Below are positions 17,233 to 25,161 of a stretch of DNA of 64,000 nucleotides, in pieces. Position 1 is the stretch's first letter, and every line of letters begins with the position of its first letter. The notes beneath the pieces are model-generated. The model was given only the letters and a program-made list of their open reading frames with translations. It was not told the DNA's origin and searched no databases. Made by a program: the position numbers and the translations under genes. Source of the stretch: Rhizobium sp. 2MFCol3.1. Lineage in GTDB: Bacteria; Pseudomonadota; Alphaproteobacteria; Rhizobiales; Rhizobiaceae. The stretch spans positions 124,001 to 188,000 of the forward strand of contig NZ_KB898364.1 of NCBI RefSeq assembly GCF_000377565.1, read 5' to 3'.

Positions 17233-18282
17233 TTAAACCAGACCCTCGATCGCCTCACGCACCGCACCCTCATCCATCTCATGCAGTCCGATCACCACCA
17301 GCCGCGTACCGCGCGTCTCGCCGGCCGCCCAGGCGCGGTCGAAATAGTGGTCGATACGGCTACCAACGGCCTGTAGCTGCAGCCGCATCGGCTTGCCGGG
17401 AACGTCGACGAAGCCCTTGAGGCGCAGAACGTCGTGCTCGGCGATGATGCCCTTCAGGCTCTCGACGAAGGCCGAGGGATCGGCGATCGGGCCGAGTTCG
17501 ACGACGAAGCTGTCGAACTCGTCGTGATCGTGCGGCGTGCCGTCCTCATGTTCAAGCTCGTGATGGGATTTGCGGTTGCCGATATCCTCCTCGGTGCCGA
17601 TGCCAAGGCCGAGCAGCACTGATGCCGGCACGTCGCCGTTCTTCGCCTCGATCATCGCGGGCTTGCGCGCCGTGCGCGAAGCAACCTCGTCGCGGACACG
17701 GGCAAGGCCGGCGCCATCGATGAGGTCGGTCTTGTTGAGCACGATCAGGTCGGCGCAGGTCAGCTGGTCCTCGAACAGTTCCTCGATCGGGCTTTCGTGA
17801 TCGAGCGTTTCGTCCTCGACGCGGCGGGCATCGACGGCATCATGATCGTCGGCGAAACGGCCGGCCGCGACGGCGGCGCTGTCGACCACGGTGATCACGC
17901 CATCGACGGTCACCTGTGTGCGGATGTCGGGCCAGTTGAAGGCGGCGACCAGCGGCTGCGGCAAGGCAAGGCCGGAGGTTTCAATGACGATATGATCAGG
18001 CCGGTTCTCGCGCTCCAGGAGCTTGCTCATCGTCGGGATGAAATCGTCGGCCACGGTGCAGCAGATGCAGCCATTGGTGAGCTCGATGATATCGTCCTCG
18101 GTGCAGTTTTCCGCGCCGCAGCCCTTCAGCACCTCGCCATCGACACCAAGATCGCCGAACTCGTTGATGATGAGCGCGATTTTCTTGCCGCCCGCATTGG
18201 TCAACAGGTTGCGGATCATCGTCGTCTTGCCGGCGCCGAGGAAGCCGGTGATGACGGTGGCGGGGATCTTCTGCTGGTTCAT
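17233..18282 (-). CDS. cobW: CobW, G3E-family GTPase of cobalamin synthesis
   Basis: A 349-residue COG0523 metallochaperone GTPase. The P-loop GFLGAGKTT, the metal-binding motif GCICC (CxCC), the guanine motif VLNKTDLI and a C-terminal CobW domain with a His/Asp/Glu-rich stretch (KSHHELEHEDGTPHDHDEFD) are all visible. It is thought to deliver cobalt for insertion by CobNST. The ATG at 18282 begins two bases after the cobP stop codon. It lies between cobP and cobN under the same riboswitch. Confidence 0.95.
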   Translation of the reverse strand: MNQQKIPATVITGFLGAGKTTMIRNLLTNAGGKKIALIINEFGDLGVDGEVLKGCGAENCTEDDIIELTNGCICCTVADDFIPTMSKLLERENRPDHIVIETSGLALPQPLVAAFNWPDIRTQVTVDGVITVVDSAAVAAGRFADDHDAVDARRVEDETLDHESPIEELFEDQLTCADLIVLNKTDLIDGAGLARVRDEVASRTARKPAMIEAKNGDVPASVLLGLGIGTEEDIGNRKSHHELEHEDGTPHDHDEFDSFVVELGPIADPSAFVESLKGIIAEHDVLRLKGFVDVPGKPMRLQLQAVGSRIDHYFDRAWAAGETRGTRLVVIGLHEMDEGAVREAIEGLV

Positions 18283-18286
18283 CAAT

Positions 18287-18805
18287 TCAACCCTTCATTT
18301 TCAGCGGCAGTCCCGCCGCGATAAAATACACATCCGCGGCGACCGCCGCGATCATCTGGTGCAGCCGTCCGGCATGGTCGCGAAACTCGCGCGCCATCCG
18401 GTTCTCGGGCACGATGCCGAGGCCGACTTCATTGGAAACGATGACGAGGCGCGCCTTGGCCTTCGGCAGATAGGCGGCGAGTGCAGCAAATTCCGCCGCC
18501 ATGTCGCGCTCTTCCATCATCAGATTGGTCACCCACAGCGTCAGGCAATCGACAAGCACCGCCCGCCCCTCGCCGTCGATCGCGGCAACCCGGCCCGCGA
18601 GATCGAGCGGCTCCTCATGGGTGGTCCAGAGGTCGCCGCGATCGGCCTTGTGCTGATCGATCCGCGCGCGCATCTCCTCGTCCCAGGCGCGGCCGGTGGC
18701 GATGTAGTGGCGCTCAAAGCCGCTGTCGATGACGAGCTGTTCGGCAAAGCGCGACTTGCCGGAGCGGGCGCCGCCGAGAACAAGCGTAGAGGATGCGGTC
18801 GTCAT
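18287..18805 (-). CDS. cobP: Bifunctional adenosylcobinamide kinase / guanylyltransferase
   Basis: A 172-residue CobP/CobU enzyme. The P-loop GGARSGKSRFAE, the AxGRAWDEEM segment that follows it, VLVDCLTLWVTNLM and VSNEVGLGIVPENRMAREFRD are all typical. It phosphorylates adenosylcobinamide and converts the product to adenosyl-GDP-cobinamide. It is the first gene downstream of the cobalamin riboswitch and almost touches cobW, so cobP-cobW-cobN-cobO probably form one vitamin-B12-repressed operon. Confidence 0.95.
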   Translation of the reverse strand: MTTASSTLVLGGARSGKSRFAEQLVIDSGFERHYIATGRAWDEEMRARIDQHKADRGDLWTTHEEPLDLAGRVAAIDGEGRAVLVDCLTLWVTNLMMEERDMAAEFAALAAYLPKAKARLVIVSNEVGLGIVPENRMAREFRDHAGRLHQMIAAVAADVYFIAAGLPLKMKG

Positions 18806-18933
18806 GCGTGGACGACTTCAAAGGAGCGCGTCCGGCCTGACGCCGACGCCAAAATCTCATTGTCTGCCATGACAACCTCCGTGCTGGCATTGGGCACACT
18901 TGCCCAGGGTTAGGCTTTGCGCCCGGCACGATT

Positions 18934-19285
18934 GGCAGGTCTCCTGGCTCGCGGGTCCAGGCGACGATCGGGATAGCCGCATGGGCCATCCCGATCGTGC
19001 CATCGGTTCTTCCTCGCCTTCCCGGCTGCAATCATGAAAAGGCGGACGATTCGTAGATTTAGAGGCGTCCAACCCTGGTTGATCATGGCTTGCATTGCCA
19101 GTGGCTTTTCCGCCGCCTTCAGCCCCTCGCCCGCCTGCACCACGCAGGCAGCCGACAAGAGAATATCCGACGCCGGACGGAAGACCCTGACCGCTCTACA
19201 GTCGCGGGGTCGGCTGTGATGAAGGCGCCCTGGTTGGGTCCACCCCGTCACATTCCCTTTTCATCCGCACCGCTTTTGGCGATCC
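18934..19285 (-). promoter_or_regulatory. Cobalamin riboswitch upstream of cobP
   Basis: Read on the minus strand the classic elements occur in order: GGTGCGG near 19274, AAAAGGGAA near 19260, CCGACCCCGCGACTGTAGAG near 19200, GCCACTG near 19100, GCCGGGAAGGCG near 19020, and the B12 box GCCAGGAGACCTGCC at 18934-18948. The order and sequence fit an AdoCbl-type riboswitch. At about 350 nucleotides it is longer than usual, the excess being between the CGCGACTG element and GCCACTG. It ends about 130 bases before cobP and should lower expression of cobP-cobW-cobN-cobO when adenosylcobalamin is plentiful. Confidence 0.93.
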
Positions 19286-19555
19286 GGAACCATCCGTTAT
19301 CGATCCATGGTTAGGCAAGCGCGACAGCGAAGTCAATCGACCGCCAATCGCGGCCACCAGCCAAATTGACTGACATCAACCCTCAAGACGATCATCTCTA
19401 CCAGATTTATCGTCTATTATCAGGCACTTAATGTCATAAAAACTTGTTGCGTCAGCCGGGTTTTTGCCGCATTTGCAGCGCATGCGGCGCAGCACCGCAA
19501 ATGTCCCCTCCTTCGCCACCCTTGAACGGGCTTTCGCCCGCCTAGTTTCCCCACC

Positions 19556-21346
19556 ATGCGCCTGAAAATCAATCTTAGACGGCTCGGCCCGCTACACACA
19601 CTGCTCGATGCGGGGCGCATGCGCGCGCTCCTGAGACGCAGCGAGATGGGCATGGTGCTGGCCGGCGCGCTGATCGGCGTCACGTCAGGCCTCGCCGTCA
19701 CCGGCATGAGCCTGATTTCACGCGAGATGCACAGCCTGATCTTCGGCATCAGCGATGTCGAGCGTCTGAGCTCCTCGCAGATCGACGACAAGTTCCTGCT
19801 GATGGCGGCCCCCGTCTGCGGCGGCATCCTGCTCGGCCTGTTGATGTATGTGCTGGCGAAGACCCGCAAGAAGCCGATGGTCGACCCGATCGAGGCCAAC
19901 GCGCTGCACGGTGGCCGCCTGTCCTTGACGGACAGCATCATCGTCGCCATCCAGAACCTGATCTCCAACGGCTTCGGCGCCTCCGTCGGCCTTGAGGCCG
20001 GCTATACGCAGTTGGCGTCCGGCATCGCCTCGAAGCTCGGCTTCAAGCTTCAGCTGCGCCGCGCCGACCTACGCGTTCTCGTCGGCTGCGGCGCCGCCGG
20101 CGCCATCGCCGCTGCCTTCAACGCCCCACTGACCGGCGCCTTCTACGCCTTCGAGCTCATCATCGGCACCTATACGATCGTGTCACTGACGCCGGTCGTC
20201 GTCTCGGCGCTCGTTTCCACGCTGGTCGCCCGGCTGCTGGCCGGCAGCGATTTCATCATCGATGTCGGCGATTTCGGAACGGTCATGCCGGCCGATTACG
20301 TGCCCGCCATCCTGCTCGGCGCCTTCTGCGCCGGCATCGGCATCCTGATCATGCAGGGCGTCGCCTTTATCGAGGAGCTCGCACGCCGCAGCTCGATCGC
20401 GCTGCCCTTCCGCCCGGCGCTTGGCGGCATCATCGTCGGGCTGCTGGCGCTGGTGACGCCGCAGGTGCTGTCCGCAGGCCATGGCGCCCTGCATCTCAAT
20501 CTCGACCGTGAGGTCGTGATTCCCGTGCTGATCGGACTTTTCCTGCTCAAGGCGCTGGCCTCGGCAATCTCGATCGGCTCCGGCTTCCGTGGTGGCCTGT
20601 TCTTCGCCTCGCTGTTCATGGGCGCGCTGCTCGGCAAGTTCTTCGCCTATTCGGCCCCTTATTTCGCCCACGCAACGCTGACGCCGATCATCTATGCCGT
20701 CGTCGGCATGAGCTCGCTTGCCGTCGCCGTCATCGGCGGACCGCTGACCATGACCTTCCTGGCGCTGGAGATCACCGGCGACTTCCCGATTACGGCGCTG
20801 GTTCTCGCCGCCGTCATCACCTCGTCGCTCGTCGTGCGCAGCACCTTCGGTTACTCCTTCGCCACATGGCGTTTCCACTTGCGCGGTGAAAGCATCCGCA
20901 GCGCCCACGACGTCGGCTGGATCCGCAACCTGACGGTCAACAAGCTGATGCGCGCCGACGTCAAGACCGCGAAGGTCGGTATCAGCATCGAGCAATTCAA
21001 GGAAAGCTTCCCGATCGGCTCGGCCCAGCGCGTGATCCTGGTCGAGGACAGCGGCAAATATGCCGGCCTCGTGCTTGTGCCCGATATCTACGCCAACCTC
21101 ACCGACACCGCCGACGAGAGCAAGGGCCTCGACGAATTCGTGCGCTACCGCAACGACTTCCTGACGCCACAGATGAACGCCAAGCAGGCCGCCGCGATCT
21201 TCGACAAGACCGAGAGCGAAGCGCTCGCCGTCGTCAACAACCTCGTGGAGCGCACCGTGGTCGGCCAGCTCAGCGAAGCCCACACGCTGCGCCGCTACAG
21301 CGAAGAACTGGACCGCCGCCGCCGCGAGGTCTCCGGCGAGATTTAA
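19556..21346 (+). CDS. ClC-family chloride channel/antiporter with C-terminal CBS-like region
   Basis: A 596-residue voltage-gated-chloride-channel-family protein with around a dozen hydrophobic segments between residues 35 and 435. The core motif positions are recognisable but altered: ASVGLEAGY stands where GKEGP is usual, keeping the gating Glu, and GFRGGLFFASLFMGA corresponds to the GGxFxP region. AAAFNAPLTGAFYAFE is strongly conserved. Residues about 455-590 are cytoplasmic and resemble a pair of CBS domains. It is in the inner membrane. Its last four bases overlap the convergent cobQ stop. The 19300-19555 upstream stretch carries no other gene that can be supported. Confidence 0.88.
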   Translation: MRLKINLRRLGPLHTLLDAGRMRALLRRSEMGMVLAGALIGVTSGLAVTGMSLISREMHSLIFGISDVERLSSSQIDDKFLLMAAPVCGGILLGLLMYVLAKTRKKPMVDPIEANALHGGRLSLTDSIIVAIQNLISNGFGASVGLEAGYTQLASGIASKLGFKLQLRRADLRVLVGCGAAGAIAAAFNAPLTGAFYAFELIIGTYTIVSLTPVVVSALVSTLVARLLAGSDFIIDVGDFGTVMPADYVPAILLGAFCAGIGILIMQGVAFIEELARRSSIALPFRPALGGIIVGLLALVTPQVLSAGHGALHLNLDREVVIPVLIGLFLLKALASAISIGSGFRGGLFFASLFMGALLGKFFAYSAPYFAHATLTPIIYAVVGMSSLAVAVIGGPLTMTFLALEITGDFPITALVLAAVITSSLVVRSTFGYSFATWRFHLRGESIRSAHDVGWIRNLTVNKLMRADVKTAKVGISIEQFKESFPIGSAQRVILVEDSGKYAGLVLVPDIYANLTDTADESKGLDEFVRYRNDFLTPQMNAKQAAAIFDKTESEALAVVNNLVERTVVGQLSEAHTLRRYSEELDRRRREVSGEI

Positions 21347-22797
21347 GTGAGCAGACTATCCAGCCAGCGCTTATCGAGATGCGTTTCGAGTTCGGCGGCA
21401 ACCTCGTCGAGCGCCTGCTCGACGCCGGCGCGATAGTCGCGGCTCTGGCCTGTCAGGCCGAAGCTTGCGAGCAGCCGGGACCGATAGCCATCGCTGGCAA
21501 ACAGCCCGTGCAGATAGGTCCCGACGATCTGCCCATCGCCCGAGATCGCGCCATCAGGCTTGCCATCGACGATCGCGAAGGGCCGCACGCGGCCGGCGCC
21601 TTCGGTAATCCCGAGATGAATCTGGTAGCCTGAGAGCGCCTCACCATTCTCCGCCGAAACCGCCACGCTGTTGCGCACCGTCTTCTCCGCGTCCATGACG
21701 GTCTCGACGTCGAGCAAGCCGAGCCCCTCGATCTCGCGCACGCTCCCTTCGATGCCCAACGGATCACGCACCATGCGACCGAGCATCTGGTAGCCGCCAC
21801 AGATTCCGATGATCCGTCCGCCGCGCCTGATATGCGCGGCGAGATCGTTATCCCAGCCTTGAGCCCTGAAATCCGCAAGATCGGAAATGGTCGATTTCGA
21901 CCCCGGAAGGATGATCAGCTGCGCATCGACAGGCAACTGTTCGCCGGCGCGAACGAAAACAAGCTCCACATCCGGCTCCGCCAGCAGCGGATCGAGATCG
22001 TCGAAGTTGGCGATCCGCGGCAACACGGGAACCGCGATCTTCAGCGCCCCGGCCTGCCCCCGCGCCAGCCGCTCCAGCGCCACCGAATCCTCGGCCGGCA
22101 GCCGCGCGGCGGCCTTCAGCCAAGGCACGACGCCGAAACAAGGCCAGCCGGTGAAACGCCCGACAGCAGCAATCCCGTCGTCGAACAGCGACACGTCGCC
22201 GCGAAACTTGTTGATGATATAGCCCGAGATCATCGCCCGATCCTCGTCGGACAGGATCGTGTGCGTCCCGACCAGCGAAGCGATCACCCCGCCGCGATCG
22301 ATATCACCGACGAGAACCACGGGCACGCCGGCCCTCGTCGCAAAGCCCATATTGGCGATATCGCCCGGCCGCAGGTTGATTTCAGCCGGCGACCCCGCCC
22401 CCTCGACGATCACGAGATCGGCGCCGCGCGAGATCGTCTGAAAGCTCTCGGTGACATAGTCGAGCAACTGCGGCTTGAGACGCTGGTAGTCGCGGCCCTT
22501 GGCCTGCCCCCAGACCTTGCCCTGCACGATGATCTGGCTGCCGACATCCGATTGCGGCTTGAGCAACACCGGGTTCATGTGCACGGAAGACGGCACGCGC
22601 GCGGCCATCGACTGCAGCCACTGCGCCCGCCCGATCTCGCCGCCATCATCGGCGACGGCTGCGTTGTTCGACATATTCTGTGGTTTGAACGGGCGCACCG
22701 AGATGCCGCGATTGGCCGCCAGCCGGCAAAGGCCGGCAACGAGCACCGTCTTGCCGACATCCGAGCCGGTTCCTTGCAGCATGATGGCTTGGGTCAT
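21343..22797 (-). CDS. cobQ: Cobyric acid synthase
   Basis: A 484-residue glutamine-dependent amidase with an N-terminal P-loop domain (LQGTGSDVGKTVLVAGLCRL) and a C-terminal glutamine amidotransferase domain with the nucleophile in GICGGYQMLGR. It amidates side chains b, d, e and g of adenosylcobyrinic a,c-diamide to give cobyric acid, the substrate of CobD. The ATG at 22797 matches the family start; the open frame extends 22 codons further without support. It is transcribed alone and converges on the ClC gene. Confidence 0.95.
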   Translation of the reverse strand: MTQAIMLQGTGSDVGKTVLVAGLCRLAANRGISVRPFKPQNMSNNAAVADDGGEIGRAQWLQSMAARVPSSVHMNPVLLKPQSDVGSQIIVQGKVWGQAKGRDYQRLKPQLLDYVTESFQTISRGADLVIVEGAGSPAEINLRPGDIANMGFATRAGVPVVLVGDIDRGGVIASLVGTHTILSDEDRAMISGYIINKFRGDVSLFDDGIAAVGRFTGWPCFGVVPWLKAAARLPAEDSVALERLARGQAGALKIAVPVLPRIANFDDLDPLLAEPDVELVFVRAGEQLPVDAQLIILPGSKSTISDLADFRAQGWDNDLAAHIRRGGRIIGICGGYQMLGRMVRDPLGIEGSVREIEGLGLLDVETVMDAEKTVRNSVAVSAENGEALSGYQIHLGITEGAGRVRPFAIVDGKPDGAISGDGQIVGTYLHGLFASDGYRSRLLASFGLTGQSRDYRAGVEQALDEVAAELETHLDKRWLDSLLT

Positions 22798-23244
22798 TGG
22801 CGGCGGCGTCTCCACAAAACTGAAGACGGCGTACAACGGCGTTTCAGCCTCGGTCAATCGCAACGGCTCAATCGCAGCCGCTTTAAATGCGAAAGCCGCG
22901 CAGACCTAAGGTCGCGCGGCTTGCCGAAATACGCTGGCGCTTTGCCCATACACGGCCAAGCTCACGTTCCCCGGGACGCAATACCTGATCCGGAGAAGCA
23001 GCGGTTGTCCCCCGCCACGCAGCTATTCTTAGCGCCACATTGTTACCGGATGGTTAGTGAGCACTTAACCAAATATGAATTCGCGCCCTTTTGACGATTT
23101 TGTTTCGGCAACGATATGAGCGGGTTGAGACAGGCTGCCGCACGGGCGACAGGTTTCCGCAAGCCAGCGCGTTGCATATAAGTCGCCAAAGACGACTCGC
23201 CGCTTGCAGCGACGAACGAAATACAGACGACATGGAGAATGACG
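22798..23244. other. Intergenic region between cobQ and a small unknown gene
   Basis: No gene is supported here. A perfect 9-bp stem AAGCCGCGC...GCGCGGCTT with extra pairing (22893-22922) forms a strong hairpin without a T-run. Near 23048-23071 two CtrA-like half sites in inverted orientation (ATGGTTAG and TTAACCAA) are seen. Their meaning is unproven. Confidence 0.4.
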
Positions 23245-23592
23245 ATGACCTCAGCCCCGTTTCCCGATTCCGAGACGATCGCCGCCAAGTTTTCCGCGCT
23301 GGGCGAACAGGACAAGTCCTATCTCGGGCTGATCATGGAAAATCCGGCGCAGGACGACAGCCTGCTCGATGGCATCCACCGTCACCTCGACAATGCGTCG
23401 CGCGCACCGTTCCTGAACACGCTGAAGCTCGAGGCATTGGGGAAATGGGTTGGAGACGCAGCACCGCCGCGTCTCCAGATTCGTTTGATGGAAGCGTCCA
23501 AGTCCAGCCAGCATCCCGCCTATGCCGCCTTCCGCAAGGGCCTGACGGCATCGGATGGGCTGGAAAAAGCCTATCCGCAGGCGAAAATCTGA
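23245..23592 (+). CDS. Small soluble protein of unknown function
   Basis: A 115-residue, mostly helical protein without signal peptide or membrane segment. The ATG at 23245 is preferred because a GGAG site lies seven bases upstream; the ATG two codons earlier is too close to it. No family is recognised. Codon use and GC content match the surrounding chromosomal genes, so it is probably a normal resident gene. It is convergent with the entericidin-like gene that follows six bases later. Confidence 0.65.
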   Translation: MTSAPFPDSETIAAKFSALGEQDKSYLGLIMENPAQDDSLLDGIHRHLDNASRAPFLNTLKLEALGKWVGDAAPPRLQIRLMEASKSSQHPAYAAFRKGLTASDGLEKAYPQAKI

Positions 23593-23598
23593 GCCGGC

Positions 23599-23754
23599 TT
23601 ACTTCTTGGCAGCGTGATTGACGCTACGGCCGGCATCCTGCGTGGCGTTGACGGCGTTCGCCGTATCGCGACCGACGCCACGGATGGTGTTGGCGCAAGA
23701 GGCCAGAGTGAACAGAAGCATGATGGCAGCACCAATCTTTACCGTGGTGGTCAT
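23599..23754 (-). CDS. Entericidin A/B-like small lipoprotein
   Basis: A 51-codon gene encoding a typical entericidin-type lipoprotein: a short positively charged start (MTTTVKIG), a hydrophobic signal, and a lipobox LASC with the lipidated Cys at residue 20. A short mature part with the ANTIRGVGRD and NATQDAGRS patterns seen in rhizobial EcnA/EcnB proteins follows. It would be anchored in the outer membrane. Enterobacterial entericidins form a toxin/antidote pair tied to stationary phase, but rhizobial copies are usually single and of unproven role. Confidence 0.82.
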   Translation of the reverse strand: MTTTVKIGAAIMLLFTLASCANTIRGVGRDTANAVNATQDAGRSVNHAAKK

Positions 23755-23907
23755 AGTCGGAAATCCCTTGTTAAAAACCGCTCTCCGCAGCCAGTCGCAC
23801 GACTGCTGCGCGCTGATAACGCACTGAACCCAAAAAGGTTTCAGCCAGACTTCTCTTTTTTAAATGAACGATATTAGCCGGGCATCGGTCACATGCCTGG
23901 TCGGCCG

Positions 23908-24810
23908 TCAGGCGGCGATCGCCTTGGCCTTTTCGCTGAACGCCAGCCGAATGCTTTCGGCCACCGTCTTCATCGGCGCCGTCATCTGTGAGACGGTCAA
24001 GAGACGGATATCGAACGAGCCGAGCTCGGGCAGCCCGTCCTGCGCGCCGAGGATTTCCATATCCTCTCCGACATAGGAGCGCGGTAGCGGCGCGATGGCG
24101 AGATCAGAGACCACGGCGGCGCGCTGCGCCATCGTGTGACCGCTCAGAAACGCCACGCGGAAATCCCGTTTCATCCGCTCAAGCTGCGCAAGCGCTTCCA
24201 GCCGCCAGATGCATCCCTCTTCCCAGATGGAGATCGGCAGCGGCTCGCGGCGATGCGCGGTGCCGCACTTGGCGCCGGCCCAGACCAGCCGCTCGCGATA
24301 GACGATCTCACCATCGGTCGGCAGCGGACGCGTGGCGCAGTTGATCAGCGCCAGATCGAGCCTCTGCTCCTCCATGCGCTTGCGAAGCCCCAGGCTCATA
24401 TCGATGGTCACATCGACCATGATGCCGGGAAAGTTCTCGGCGAAGTTCTTCAGGATGCCGGGCAGGATGCGCTCGCCGATATCCTCGGGCGCCCCAAGCC
24501 GCACGACGCCGCTGAGCTCCGGCATGATGAAGCGCGACACGGCCTCATTGGAAAGAGCGAGCATGTTGCGCGCATAGGAGAGAAGCACCTCGCCATGCTG
24601 CGTCAGCGACACCGAGCGCGCGTCGCGCAAAAACAGCGTCGCGCCGAGCTGCTCTTCGAGTTTCTTGATCTGCATGGACACAGCCGAAGGCGTTCGGAAC
24701 ACGGCTTCGGCGGCCGTTGAAAAATTGCCGGTCTCGGCGATCGCCACGAAGGTGCGCAGCACATCGTTGTCGAGGAGCGGAATGGGACGGCGAAGCGGAG
24801 CTGTCATCAT
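23908..24810 (-). CDS. LysR-family transcriptional regulator
   Basis: About 300 residues with an N-terminal winged helix-turn-helix (LLDNDVLRTFVAIAETGNFSTAAEAV...TPSAVSMQIKKLEEQLGATLF) and a C-terminal effector domain starting near LSGVVRLGAPEDIGERILPGIL. The start at 24810 is chosen because the family usually begins a few residues before PLLDNDVL; ATG 24807 is equally possible. It is divergent from the DUF1127-like gene at 24922, which it might control. The effector is unknown. Confidence 0.88.
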   Translation of the reverse strand: MMTAPLRRPIPLLDNDVLRTFVAIAETGNFSTAAEAVFRTPSAVSMQIKKLEEQLGATLFLRDARSVSLTQHGEVLLSYARNMLALSNEAVSRFIMPELSGVVRLGAPEDIGERILPGILKNFAENFPGIMVDVTIDMSLGLRKRMEEQRLDLALINCATRPLPTDGEIVYRERLVWAGAKCGTAHRREPLPISIWEEGCIWRLEALAQLERMKRDFRVAFLSGHTMAQRAAVVSDLAIAPLPRSYVGEDMEILGAQDGLPELGSFDIRLLTVSQMTAPMKTVAESIRLAFSEKAKAIAA

Positions 24811-24921
24811 CTCATCTTTCAATTTTCTTGATACATAACACAATATCATTTTGTTTGATTGAAAGTCAACGGAGGTTCAATCTGGTTGGCATCGGATCAC
24901 TTCGATGAAGGAGACAAACCG

Positions 24922-25161
24922 ATGACCACTCGAACCCTGATAGACAGCCTGCGCGACTTCATCGCTCGCCGCCGCGTTCTGGCGATGCGACGCACCGCCA
25001 TCGAACAGATCGCCCGCCAGCCCGGCCATCTTGCCGCCGACGTGAACGTGCCGCGCCGGTATGCGCCAGCGGGCATCACCGTCGTGATCGTCAGCGCCAT
25101 GTGGACGGAAAAAACTCTTGATTCCGGAAATGGAAGTTATGTTGATTCCTCGCTTTGCTAA
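24922..25161 (+). CDS. DUF1127-like small protein whose 3' end is replaced by the transposon end
   Basis: Starts at the ATG at 24922 behind an AAGGAG site. The N-terminal 50 residues are basic and helical (LRDFIARRRVLAMRRTAIEQIARQ...LAADVNVPR), like the DUF1127 proteins common in rhizobia, some of which act in stress or phosphate-related regulation. From 25100 the frame reads into what looks like the left end of the Tn7-like element, so the last 20 residues (after VIVSAM) are probably not native. It is divergent from the LysR gene. Assignment to DUF1127 is moderate because the usual LSDxxLxDIG core is degenerate. Confidence 0.6.
   Translation: MTTRTLIDSLRDFIARRRVLAMRRTAIEQIARQPGHLAADVNVPRRYAPAGITVVIVSAMWTEKTLDSGNGSYVDSSLC
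25100..25149 (+). repeat. Putative left end of the Tn7-like element with TnsB-site-like repeats
   Basis: TGTGGACGG starts at 25100; TTGATTCC occurs at 25118-25125 and again at 25142-25149. The second copy ends eight bases from the tniQ2 stop codon. The five bases before the end are CGCCA, the expected size for a Tn7-type target duplication. No matching inverted end was found by eye. Confidence 0.5.
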
